The notes below the pieces were generated by a model that did no database searches, had not been told where the DNA came from, and worked only from the letters and a program-made list of their open reading frames with translations. A DNA stretch of 6,036 bases from Pseudomonadota bacterium (GTDB taxonomy: Bacteria; Pseudomonadota; Gammaproteobacteria; Burkholderiales; Burkholderiaceae_C): NCBI GenBank assembly GCA_023460715.1, contig JAEWPH010000165.1:1-6036 (forward strand), read 5' to 3'. Both the position numbers and the translations under genes were made by a program. Positions within the stretch are counted from its first letter, which is position 1; every line of letters begins with the position of its first letter. Below are positions 1 through 5,942 of this stretch, piece after piece.

Positions 1-123
1 GCGCACGGCGGGCTGGGGGACGCAGCCCTCGCTGCGGGGCGGCCCTGGCTCGGCTGCCACCGGGCTGGGCCGCGCCAGTATCCAAGGCTGCAACCAATGT
101 GCAGCACCCTGGGAAATACCGTC

Positions 124-1551
124 ATGCCATCCACCTCTGACTCCTTGCCATCGCTGGCCCCCAGCCTCTACCGCGCCGTGTGGCGCTGGCACTTCTATGC
201 CGGCCTGCTGGTGCTGCCGTTCCTCATCTGGCTGGCCGTGACCGGTGCGGCGTATCTGTTCCAGAAAGACATCGACGGCTGGTTCCACCGCGATCTGCTC
301 AGCGTGCCGGCGGCCTCGGCCGGCGAGGGCGCGCAGCCGCACGGCCGCATCGTGGCGGCGGCGCTGGCGGCCCACCCCGGGGCGCAGTGGTTCCGCTACA
401 CGCCGGCGCCGGACGGCCAGCACTCCGCCAGCGTGGGCGTGGCGCTGTCCGGCGGGGAGCGCCGGGCGGTCTATGTGGACCCGGCCACGGCGCGCGTGCT
501 GGGCGAGCTGCCCGAGCGTGGAACTTTGATGTGGACGGTGCGCCAGCTGCACAGCCTGAAGTACTTCGGCCCGGTGGCGCGCGGCTTCATGGAGATGGCG
601 GCGGGCTGGGCGCTGGTGCTGGTGGCCACGGGCCTGTACCTGTGGTGGCCGCGCGGCGCAGGTGCTGTGCGGCGGGGCGGCGTGGTGACCGTGCGCGGCC
701 GCCCCGGGCAGCGTGTGTTCTGGCGCGACCTGCATGCCGTCACCGGCGTGGGCGTGGGGCTGGTGCTGGCCTTTCTCGCGCTCACGGGGCTGCCGTGGTC
801 GGTGCTGTGGGGCAGCCAGGTGAACGCCTGGGCCAACGGGCAGAACTTCGGCTACCCCGCGGGCGTGCGCGTGCAGTTGCCCCTGTCGGGCGAACGCCTG
901 GCCGACGCGGTACATGTGCCGTGGACGCTGCAGCAGGCCCGCGTGCCCGGCAATCCGCACGAAGGCCATGAGGGCCACGGCAGCATGGCCCCCGTGGCGG
1001 ACGAACCGCTGCTGGGCACGCCCCTGTCGGTGGACGCGGCGATGGCCGTGGTCGGCCGCCTCGGCCTGGCGCCGGGCTACACCGTCACCCCGCCGCGCGG
1101 CGCGCGGGGCGTGTTTTCTGCGTCGGCCTATCCGGACGACCTGGCGCGCCAGCGCGTGGTGCACATCGACCAGTACAGCGGCGCCGTACTGCTGGACCAG
1201 GGCTATGCCGACTACGGGCCCGCCGGGCAGGCGCTGGAGTGGGGCATCAACGTGCACCTGGGCCAACAGTTCGGCGCGCCCAACCAGTGGGTGCTGCTGG
1301 GGGCCTGTGGCGCCATCGTGCTGCTGTGCGTGAGCGGCGCCGTGGCCTGGTGGAAGCGGCGTCCGCACGGCAGCGGCCTGGGCGTGCCGCCGCTGCCCGC
1401 CCGGCCCGAGGCGCTGGCGGGGCTCACGGCGATCCTGGCGCTCGGCGGGGTGGTGTTTCCGCTGGTCGGCGCGTCGCTGCTGGTGGTGCTGGCGGGCGAC
1501 CTGTGGTGGCAGCGGCGCCTGGCCGCCCGCACGGCGGCCGGGGCGGCCTGA
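124..1551 (+). CDS. PepSY-associated transmembrane protein (PiuB-like)
   Basis: This is a multi-pass inner-membrane protein of the PepSY_TM family. Relatives often sit beside TonB-dependent siderophore receptors and are thought to act in ferric-siderophore reduction or iron handling, but no activity can be read from the sequence. Numbering from the ATG at 124 (475 aa), hydrophobic segments lie near residues 25-46, 156-175, 206-230, 389-409 and 430-460. The last is long enough for one or two helices. Large soluble loops follow the first and third segments, the usual place of PepSY domains. Histidines near membrane boundaries (H23, H143 in RQLHSLKYFG, H204 in RDLHAVTG, H378 in NVHLG) are candidate haem or metal ligands; this is inference. 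A His-rich stretch (PHEGHEGHGSM, residues 278-288) lies in the second loop. The start is ambiguous: an in-frame ATG at 97 adds nine residues. Both have weak Shine-Dalgarno matches (AAGG at 84-87, GGGA at 111-114). I prefer 124 because it leaves a short N-terminus before the conserved WRWHFYAGL. The family call is firm, the role is not. Confidence 0.88.
   Translation: MPSTSDSLPSLAPSLYRAVWRWHFYAGLLVLPFLIWLAVTGAAYLFQKDIDGWFHRDLLSVPAASAGEGAQPHGRIVAAALAAHPGAQWFRYTPAPDGQHSASVGVALSGGERRAVYVDPATARVLGELPERGTLMWTVRQLHSLKYFGPVARGFMEMAAGWALVLVATGLYLWWPRGAGAVRRGGVVTVRGRPGQRVFWRDLHAVTGVGVGLVLAFLALTGLPWSVLWGSQVNAWANGQNFGYPAGVRVQLPLSGERLADAVHVPWTLQQARVPGNPHEGHEGHGSMAPVADEPLLGTPLSVDAAMAVVGRLGLAPGYTVTPPRGARGVFSASAYPDDLARQRVVHIDQYSGAVLLDQGYADYGPAGQALEWGINVHLGQQFGAPNQWVLLGACGAIVLLCVSGAVAWWKRRPHGSGLGVPPLPARPEALAGLTAILALGGVVFPLVGASLLVVLAGDLWWQRRLAARTAAGAA
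952..987 (+). other. His-rich loop motif in the PepSY protein
   Basis: This stretch encodes NPHEGHEGHGSM, with histidines at residues 279, 282 and 285 spaced by three and acidic residues between them. It lies in the loop between the third and fourth membrane segments. Such H-x-x-H-x-x-H spacing is often seen in metal-binding linkers. Metal binding here is inference, not shown by family membership. Confidence 0.4.
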
Positions 1552-1612
1552 CGCGCTCAGGGGCACAGCGGGGCTGGGACGGCAGACACGGCGCATGCCG
1601 TTGCGGTTGCCC

Positions 1613-1618
1613 TAACAT
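1613..1618 (+). promoter_or_regulatory. Candidate -10 element for a leaderless creatininase transcript
   Basis: TAACAT resembles the sigma-70 -10 hexamer and ends seven bases before the ATG at 1626, so transcription would begin at about 1625-1626, on the start codon. The bases before the ATG are C-rich and contain no purine-rich ribosome binding site, which fits a leaderless message. No good -35 hexamer is present at the usual distance (around 1590-1595 reads GGCGCA), so the call is weak. Readthrough from the PepSY gene is the alternative. Confidence 0.3.
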
Positions 1619-1625
1619 CGCCCCC

Positions 1626-2453
1626 ATGCACCACCACCCCTCACGCTTCTGGGCCGACCTTTCCACGCGCGACTTTGCCGACGCGCAGGCCTCGGGCCTG
1701 GCCGCGCAGACGGTGGCCGTGCTGCCCGTGGCCGCCATCGAGCAGCACGGCCCGCACCTGCCGCTGCACGTGGATGCCACGCTGCTGCAGGGCGTGATCG
1801 ACGCGGCCCTGCCGCAGTTGCCGGCCGATATGACGGCCCTGTTCCTGCCGCCGCAGAACGTCGGCTTCAGCACCGAGCACACGGCCTTCCCTGGCACGCT
1901 CACGCTGTCGCCGGCCACGATCATTGCGTTGTGGAGCGAGCTGGGCGCCTGCGTGGCGCGCGCCGGCGTCAAGAAGTTGCTGCTGCTGAACGGCCATGGC
2001 GGCCAGGTGAGCGTGATGGACATCGTGGCGCGCGAATTGCGCCAGCGCCACGGCCTGCTGGTCTATAGCGCCAGCTGGTTCAGCCTGCCGCTGCCCGAGG
2101 CGGTGCAGGGGCTGTTCAGCGCCGAGGAGCACCGCTTCGGCATCCATGGTGGCGAGGTCGAGACGTCGATGATGCTGCACCTCGCCCCGGCCACCGTGCG
2201 CATGGAGCACGCGCAGCAGTGGCGCTCCAGTTCGCAGGACCGGTCCGAGAAGTACGCGCTGCTGGGCAACGGCAAGAGCGCCAAGATGGGCTGGGCCATC
2301 GAGGACTACCACCCCAGCGGCGCCGTCGGCAATGCCGCGGGCGCCACGGCCGAGAAGGGCCGGGCGGTGGTGGCTGCGGCCGCCGCCGGCCTGGTGCAGC
2401 TGCTGCAGGAGATCCACGCGCTGCCGTGGGCGCCTGCGCACCGCGCCGGCTAA
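1626..2453 (+). CDS. Creatininase family amidohydrolase
   Basis: This 275-aa, probably cytoplasmic protein belongs to the creatininase family of metal-dependent hydrolases that open cyclic amides or cleave linear amide bonds. The family includes creatininase, the formamide hydrolase ArfB and the peptidase MftE. The core signature is intact: IEQHGPHLPLHVDAT gives the expected ligands E39, H41 and D50; NGHGGQ at 122-127 gives H124; HGGEVETS at 174-181 gives E177. The fourth motif usually ends in Asn (NGHGGN), so Gln127 is a variant. The FWADLSTRDF stretch near the N-terminus is typical of the family. The frame stays open upstream to 1239, but that part lies inside the PepSY gene and is only the high-GC shadow of it. 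The ATG at 1626 is the only start close to the conserved N-terminus. There is no Shine-Dalgarno sequence. The gene follows the PepSY gene after 74 bp and converges with the LysR gene, 22 bp away. Its substrate cannot be named. True creatininase is not implied, since most relatives annotated this way are untested. Confidence 0.9.
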   Translation: MHHHPSRFWADLSTRDFADAQASGLAAQTVAVLPVAAIEQHGPHLPLHVDATLLQGVIDAALPQLPADMTALFLPPQNVGFSTEHTAFPGTLTLSPATIIALWSELGACVARAGVKKLLLLNGHGGQVSVMDIVARELRQRHGLLVYSASWFSLPLPEAVQGLFSAEEHRFGIHGGEVETSMMLHLAPATVRMEHAQQWRSSSQDRSEKYALLGNGKSAKMGWAIEDYHPSGAVGNAAGATAEKGRAVVAAAAAGLVQLLQEIHALPWAPAHRAG

Positions 2454-2475
2454 AAACGGGTTCTCAGGCTCTGCG

Positions 2476-3450
2476 TCAGCGCCGCGGGCGCGACGCCCTG
2501 GCGGGCATGGCGGGCATGGCGGCTGTGGCGGGTGCCGCCGCCGGCGCCTGCAGCGACTGCGCCAGAAAGTCCACGAACACCCGCACCCGCGCGGCCATGC
2601 GGTGGCGCTGCGGGTATACGGCGTAGATGTCGGCATCGGGCGTGTAGTACTGCGGCAGCACCTGTACCAGCCGGCCGTCCTGCAGGTAGCGGGCGATGTC
2701 CCATTCGGCGCGCATGAGCACGCCCAGCCCTTCCAGGGCCCAGTGCACGGCGATCTCGCCGTCGTTGGTGGCGAGGCTGCCGCGTGTCTTGATCGACTCC
2801 GTCGTGGCCTGGGCTCCCCGTCCGCTGGCCAGGCGCCACAGGCCGTAGGCCTCTTCGCCCTGGCGGATGCCGATGCAGTGGTGCCGGGTGAGGTCATGGG
2901 GCACGCGCGGCGTGCCGTGGCGCTCCAGGTAGGCGGGCGCGGCGCACAGCAGGCGGCGGTTGGGGGCGATGCGGCGGGCGATCACGCGGGCGTCGGGCGG
3001 CTCGCCGAAGCGCACGCACACGTCGAACAGGTCGTCGCTCAAAGGCGGCGGGTTCACCGACAGCTGCAGCTGCACCTCGACCTGCGGGTACTGGCGCACG
3101 AACCTTGGAATCAGCGGCGCGACGTGGCTGCGGCCGAACCCCAGGGTGGCGTTGATGCGCAGCAGCCCGGTGGGCGTGGACTTGGATGCGCCCAGCAATT
3201 CCTCCATGTGGTGGATATCGCCCAGGATGCGGCGGGCGTGCTCCAGGTAGACCTCGCCCTCGGGCGTGAGGCCCATGCGGCGGGTGGTGCGGTTGACCAG
3301 CGCCACGCCCAGGCGCGACTCCATCAGCGCCAGGTGTTTGCTCACGGCCGGCGTGGTGATGCCCAGTTCGCGCGCTGCCGCGCTCAGGCTGCCGGCGCTG
3401 GCCAGGGCCGAGAAGAAACCCAGGTCGGACGGTTGAATCGCGTCGGGCAT
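2476..3450 (-). CDS. LysR-family transcriptional regulator (DmlR/TtuA-like)
   Basis: This 324-aa regulator has an N-terminal winged helix-turn-helix (residues about 8-65; recognition region ITTPAVSKHLALMESRLG, then the RTTRRMGLTPEG wing). A periplasmic-binding-protein-like effector domain follows from about residue 92, starting near LRINATLGFGRSHVAPLI. This HTH wording resembles the CrgA/DmlR subgroup. It is transcribed divergently from the dehydrogenase gene at 3581, the classic LysR arrangement, and in E. coli DmlR likewise controls the D-malate dehydrogenase gene. It therefore probably activates the dehydrogenase gene in response to its substrate and represses itself; both points are inference from arrangement. 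The last 25 or so residues are a low-complexity Ala/Pro/Met/Arg tail (APAAAPATAAMPAMPARASR) beyond the normal fold, partly encoded by a 9-bp tandem repeat. The ATG at 3450 has only a weak purine-rich stretch upstream, but it places the HTH at the usual distance from the start. Confidence 0.93.
   Translation of the reverse strand: MPDAIQPSDLGFFSALASAGSLSAAARELGITTPAVSKHLALMESRLGVALVNRTTRRMGLTPEGEVYLEHARRILGDIHHMEELLGASKSTPTGLLRINATLGFGRSHVAPLIPRFVRQYPQVEVQLQLSVNPPPLSDDLFDVCVRFGEPPDARVIARRIAPNRRLLCAAPAYLERHGTPRVPHDLTRHHCIGIRQGEEAYGLWRLASGRGAQATTESIKTRGSLATNDGEIAVHWALEGLGVLMRAEWDIARYLQDGRLVQVLPQYYTPDADIYAVYPQRHRMAARVRVFVDFLAQSLQAPAAAPATAAMPAMPARASRPRR
2501..2536. repeat. Degenerate 9-bp tandem repeat in the LysR C-terminal tail
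   Basis: Two perfect 9-bp units (GCGGGCATG at 2501-2509 and 2510-2518) are followed by two degenerate ones (GCGGCTGTG, GCGGGTGCC). Read on the minus strand they encode the repetitive Ala-Met-Pro and Ala-rich residues at the regulator's C-terminus. The period is a multiple of three, so copy changes keep the frame. It looks like replication-slippage growth of an unconstrained tail. Confidence 0.6.
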
Positions 3451-3457
3451 ACGGTCA

Positions 3458-3470
3458 TTCTTGAATCGAA
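3458..3470. promoter_or_regulatory. Candidate LysR-type binding motif (T-N11-A)
   Basis: TTC-N7-GAA spans 3458-3470 and satisfies the T-N11-A rule with short inverted arms, as expected for LysR-type operators. An overlapping ATTC-N2-GAAT inverted repeat (3457-3466) sits in the same spot. The motif lies 7 bp upstream of the regulator's start codon, in the 130-bp region shared with the divergent dehydrogenase gene, so it could mediate autorepression. T-N11-A motifs are common by chance, and no second activation site is obvious. Confidence 0.35.
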
Positions 3471-3511
3471 GTTAACGGTGGTTTGACTCTAGCGCCGCGC
3501 CGCACCGGTGT

Positions 3512-3535
3512 CGATGGGCGACAGTGCCTTCATCG
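3512..3535 (+). promoter_or_regulatory. Possible stem-loop in the dehydrogenase leader
   Basis: CGATGGGC (3512-3519) can pair with GCC and CATCG (3526-3528 and 3531-3535) around a six-base loop, with a two-base TT bulge. This gives an eight-pair hairpin about 45 bases before the start codon. An 8-bp perfect palindrome CACCGGTG (3503-3510) lies just upstream. In DNA this rich in G+C such pairing can arise by chance, and no U-tract follows, so it is not a standard terminator. Confidence 0.25.
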
Positions 3536-3580
3536 GAACCCCTTGAACCCGGTGCCTGGGCGCCGACACGGAGACATCGC

Positions 3581-4669
3581 ATGAAGACATACGCCATCGC
3601 CACCATTCCCGGAGACGGCATCGGCAAGGAGGTCGTGCCCGCCGGCCGCCAGGTGCTGGAGACCATCGCGGCCGCGAGCGGCAGCTTCCGCTGCACCTTC
3701 GAGGACTTCGACTGGGGCGGCGACTACTACCGCCGCCACGGCCTGATGATGCCGGCCGACGGGCTGGACCAGCTGCGTGGCAAGGACGCGATCCTGTTCG
3801 GCTCGGCGGGCGACCCGCAGATCCCGGACCACATCACGCTGTGGGGCCTGCGCCTGAAGATCTGCCAGGGGTTCGATCAGTACGCCAACGTGCGGCCCAC
3901 GCGCATCCTGCCGGGCATCGACGCGCCGCTCAAGCGCTGCCAGCCGGAAGACCTGAACTGGGTCATCGTGCGAGAGAACTCCGAGGGCGAGTACTCCGGC
4001 GTGGGCGGCCGCGTGCACCAGGGCCACCCGATCGAGGTCGCCACCGACGTGTCGATGATGACCCGCGCCGGCGTGGAACGCGTGATCCGCTTCGCGTTCC
4101 AGCTGGCCCAGTCGCGGCCTCGCAAGCTGCTCACCGTCATCACCAAGAGCAATGCGCAGCGCCACGCCATGGTGATGTGGGACGAGATCGCGCTGGAGGT
4201 GTCGCGCGACTTCCCCGACGTGCAGTGGGACAAGGAGATCGTCGACGCCGCCACCGCGCGCATGGTGAACCGGCCCGCCACGCTGGACACCATCGTCGCC
4301 ACCAATTTGCATGCCGACATCCTGAGCGACCTGGCCGCCGCGCTGGCCGGCAGCCTGGGCATCGCGCCCACCGGCAACATCGACCCCGAGCGGCGCTACC
4401 CCAGCATGTTCGAGCCCATCCACGGCTCGGCGTTCGACATCATGGGCCAGGGCCTGGCCAACCCCATCGGCACGTTCTGGTCGGTGGTGATGCTGCTCGA
4501 ACACCTGGGCGAAGCCGCCGCGGCGCGGCAACTGATGGCGGCCATCGAAGCGGTCACCGCCAACCCCGCGCTGCACACGCGCGACCTGGGTGGCCAGGCG
4601 ACCACGGCACAGGTGACGCAGGCGGTGTGCGATCTGCTGCAGTCCGAGCCGGCGCGCAAGGCGGCGTGA
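3581..4669 (+). CDS. Tartrate/D-malate dehydrogenase-type NAD-dependent oxidoreductase
   Basis: This 362-aa cytoplasmic enzyme belongs to the isocitrate/isopropylmalate dehydrogenase superfamily and is nearest to TtuC/DmlA, which oxidise tartrate or D-malate, the latter with decarboxylation to pyruvate. It opens with AIATIPGDGIGKEV and keeps R105 (NVRP), R131 (VRENSEGEY), Y138, K189 (TKSN) and the metal-binding aspartates D222, D246 and D250. The cofactor region EPIHGSAFDI carries D286 where NAD-dependent members have Asp, so NAD+ is expected. Two positions depart from the E. coli DmlA pattern as I recall it: the FRRE stretch is ICQG (residues 94-97), so the first substrate arginine is Cys95, and NLFGDILSDL is NLHADILSDL. 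These look like marks of a distinct subgroup, so the exact substrate is uncertain. The ATG at 3581 is chosen for its GGAG (3570-3573) and because the family motif begins at residue 5; an in-frame upstream start at 3524 lacks support. The divergent LysR gene is its likely regulator. Length is normal for the family. Confidence 0.9.
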   Translation: MKTYAIATIPGDGIGKEVVPAGRQVLETIAAASGSFRCTFEDFDWGGDYYRRHGLMMPADGLDQLRGKDAILFGSAGDPQIPDHITLWGLRLKICQGFDQYANVRPTRILPGIDAPLKRCQPEDLNWVIVRENSEGEYSGVGGRVHQGHPIEVATDVSMMTRAGVERVIRFAFQLAQSRPRKLLTVITKSNAQRHAMVMWDEIALEVSRDFPDVQWDKEIVDAATARMVNRPATLDTIVATNLHADILSDLAAALAGSLGIAPTGNIDPERRYPSMFEPIHGSAFDIMGQGLANPIGTFWSVVMLLEHLGEAAAARQLMAAIEAVTANPALHTRDLGGQATTAQVTQAVCDLLQSEPARKAA

Positions 4670-4684
4670 AGCGTTCAGCAGTAG

Positions 4685-4780
4685 CTAAAAACATAGCAGT
4701 CTGCGCTTGATGCCACTGGTTTTCAGATGCAAAACACCTTGAAATCCATATAAATAAAGCGCTAGCAGCTATTGATTTTG
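4685..4780. repeat. AT-rich imperfect palindromic intergenic element
   Basis: Two arms of about 40 bases (4685-4725 and 4740-4780) are inverted copies around a 14-base centre; about 25 of 39 opposed positions from 4687 to 4725 pair exactly without gaps. The best-matched blocks are TAGC-type sequence at 4693-4699 against 4766-4772, GCGCTT (4703-4708) against AAGCGC (4757-4762), and TGGTTTTCA (4717-4725) against TGAAATCCA (4740-4748). The element is far more AT-rich than its surroundings and starts 15 bases after the dehydrogenase stop codon. The AGCGCTAGCAGCTATT wording resembles short dispersed intergenic repeats I recall from Comamonadaceae genomes, though this was not searched. It may act as a hairpin terminator or RNA-stabilising element between the two genes. 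TATAAA at 4749-4754 could be a -10 element, but no -35 partner is seen. Confidence 0.7.
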
Positions 4781-4868
4781 AAGGCAGCGCTGGCGGTGTG
4801 GGGCGGCCAGCAACCAGCCGGTGAGAGCAACGGCCCCTTGCAGTGGCGACCGACCCTTCAGAGCGTCG

Positions 4869-4912
4869 GCGGCATCTGCCTGTTGACAGAACAACCAGGC
4901 ACCCCGTGCCGC
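4869..4912 (+). promoter_or_regulatory. Stem-loop abutting the ribosome binding site of the Bug gene
   Basis: GCGGCA (4869-4874) pairs with TGCCGC (4907-4912). Above a small internal loop, TGCCTGTTG (4877-4885) pairs with CAA and CAGGCA (4892-4894 and 4896-4901), with one bulged C at 4895 and the loop ACAGAA. That is 15 Watson-Crick pairs in a 44-base hairpin. It ends directly against the AGGAG (4913-4917) that serves the ATG at 4926. No U-tract follows, so it is not a standard intrinsic terminator. It could control ribosome access, protect the 5' end of the message, or act in DNA form as an operator. The pairing is seen; the role is inference. Confidence 0.5.
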
Positions 4913-4917
4913 AGGAG
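4913..4917 (+). promoter_or_regulatory. Ribosome binding site of the Bug gene
   Basis: AGGAG lies eight bases before the ATG at 4926. It fixes that ATG over the in-frame ATG at 4965, which would remove the arginine-rich start of the signal peptide. It sits immediately beside the leader stem-loop. Confidence 0.75.
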
Positions 4918-4925
4918 ACAACGCA

Positions 4926-5927
4926 ATGACCGCAGTACCGTTCCGTGGAGCGCGCCGCCGCCGCATGGCGATCACCCTGGCTGCGGCCCTGGCCGCCGCC
5001 GCTGGGCTGCCGGCCGCAGCGCAGGCCGACACCTGGCCCGCCAAACCCGTCACGCTGGTCGTGCCGTTCCCGGCGGGCGGCACCACCGATGTGCTGGCGC
5101 GCGCGCTGGGCGAGCCGCTGTCGCGCGTGCTGGGCCAGCCCGTGGTGGTGGACAACCGGCCCGGCGCGGGCGCCACCATCGGCGCCGACTATGTGGCCAA
5201 GGCCAAGCCCGACGGCTACACGCTGCTGGTGGGCGCGGTGCACCACACCATCGCCACCAGCGTCTACCGCAAGCTGCCGTACGACTTCCAAAAAGACCTG
5301 GCGCCGATCACCACCATCGCCATGGTGCCCAACGTGCTGGTGGTGAACGCGAACACGCCGGCCAGGACCGTGCCCGAACTGGTGGCGCTGCTGAAGGCCC
5401 AGCCCGGCAAGGCCAACTACGGCTCCAACGGCAACGGCACGGCGCAGCACCTGATCGGCACGCAGTTCCAGAACGCTACGGGCGCGGCGCTGACGCACAT
5501 CGCCTACAAGGGCAGCGGCCCGCTGGCGACCGATCTGCTGGGAGGGCAGATCCTGCTGTCGTTCGACACCATCGCGCCCGTGCTGCCGCACATCAAGGGG
5601 GGCAAGCTGCGTGCCCTGGCGGTGACCACGAACACGCGGTCCGCTGCGCTGCCCGATGTGCCGACGCTGGAAGAGGCGGGGCTGAAGGACTTCAACATCG
5701 GCACCTGGTTCGGCGTGCTGGCGCCGGCGGCCACGCCCAAGGACGTGGTCGCGCGCCTGAACGCGGAGATGGTGAAGATCATCCAGTCGCCCGACTTCCG
5801 CAAGCGGATGGCGGACATCGGTGCCCACCCCATCGGCGACAGCACCGAAGAGATGGCGCAGCGGATACGCAGCGAGACCGAGCGCTTCGCTCAGCTGGTG
5901 AAGAGCGCCCAGGTCACGCTGGATTGA
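4926..5927 (+). CDS. Tripartite tricarboxylate transporter substrate-binding protein (Bug/TctC family)
   Basis: This 333-aa secreted protein binds a small carboxylate or related solute in the periplasm for TctAB-type uptake or for signalling. A signal peptide fills residues 1-34: an arginine-rich start (ARRRRM), an alanine/leucine core, and a likely cut after PAAAQA before DTWPAKP. The RRRR run lacks the rest of a Tat motif, so Sec export is more likely. Family landmarks appear in order: VTLVVPFPAGGTTD (42-55), DNRPGAGATIG (75-85), KPDGYT (93-98), YGSNGNGT (165-172) and LPDVPTLEEAG (from 242). Length is typical. No TctA or TctB membrane subunit follows, so this is an orphan binding protein, as is common for Bug proteins in Burkholderiales. 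It lies 256 bp downstream of the dehydrogenase gene on the same strand, with a palindromic element and a leader stem-loop between. The neighbourhood suggests a hydroxy-dicarboxylate ligand such as tartrate or malate, but the ligand cannot be read from the sequence. Confidence 0.94.
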   Translation: MTAVPFRGARRRRMAITLAAALAAAAGLPAAAQADTWPAKPVTLVVPFPAGGTTDVLARALGEPLSRVLGQPVVVDNRPGAGATIGADYVAKAKPDGYTLLVGAVHHTIATSVYRKLPYDFQKDLAPITTIAMVPNVLVVNANTPARTVPELVALLKAQPGKANYGSNGNGTAQHLIGTQFQNATGAALTHIAYKGSGPLATDLLGGQILLSFDTIAPVLPHIKGGKLRALAVTTNTRSAALPDVPTLEEAGLKDFNIGTWFGVLAPAATPKDVVARLNAEMVKIIQSPDFRKRMADIGAHPIGDSTEEMAQRIRSETERFAQLVKSAQVTLD

Positions 5928-5942
5928 ACCGGGGCGGCAGGT

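Noticed and set aside
1..96. Upstream gene end or riboswitch before the PepSY gene
   Set aside because: All three forward frames are open over much or all of this short stretch, none gives a recognisable protein tail, and no conserved cobalamin or other riboswitch box is visible.
1239..1625. N-terminal extension of the creatininase frame into the PepSY gene
   Set aside because: The extra 129 residues are Arg/Ala/Gly-rich shadow of the PepSY coding sequence; creatininase homology starts just after the ATG at 1626.
1641..2897. Long minus-strand open frame opposite the creatininase gene and the end of the LysR gene
   Set aside because: It is antisense to two well-supported genes, its translation is low-complexity Arg/Ala/His/Gln-rich, and it shows no family motif. 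Such frames are expected in DNA with this G/C third-position bias.
3530..4576. Minus-strand open frame covering most of the dehydrogenase gene
   Set aside because: Its translation is His/Arg/Gly-rich with no recognisable domain, while the plus strand carries an intact catalytic enzyme. It is a codon-bias shadow.
4883..4888. Perfect TTGACA as a -35 promoter element for the Bug gene
   Set aside because: At 17 bases downstream the sequence is GTGCCG, not a -10 element, and the hexamer lies within a stem-loop. A promoter here would leave almost no leader.
4554..5828. Minus-strand open frame spanning the intergenic gap and the Bug gene
   Set aside because: It crosses the AT-rich palindrome, has no conserved motif, and is opposite a complete signal-peptide-bearing Bug protein.
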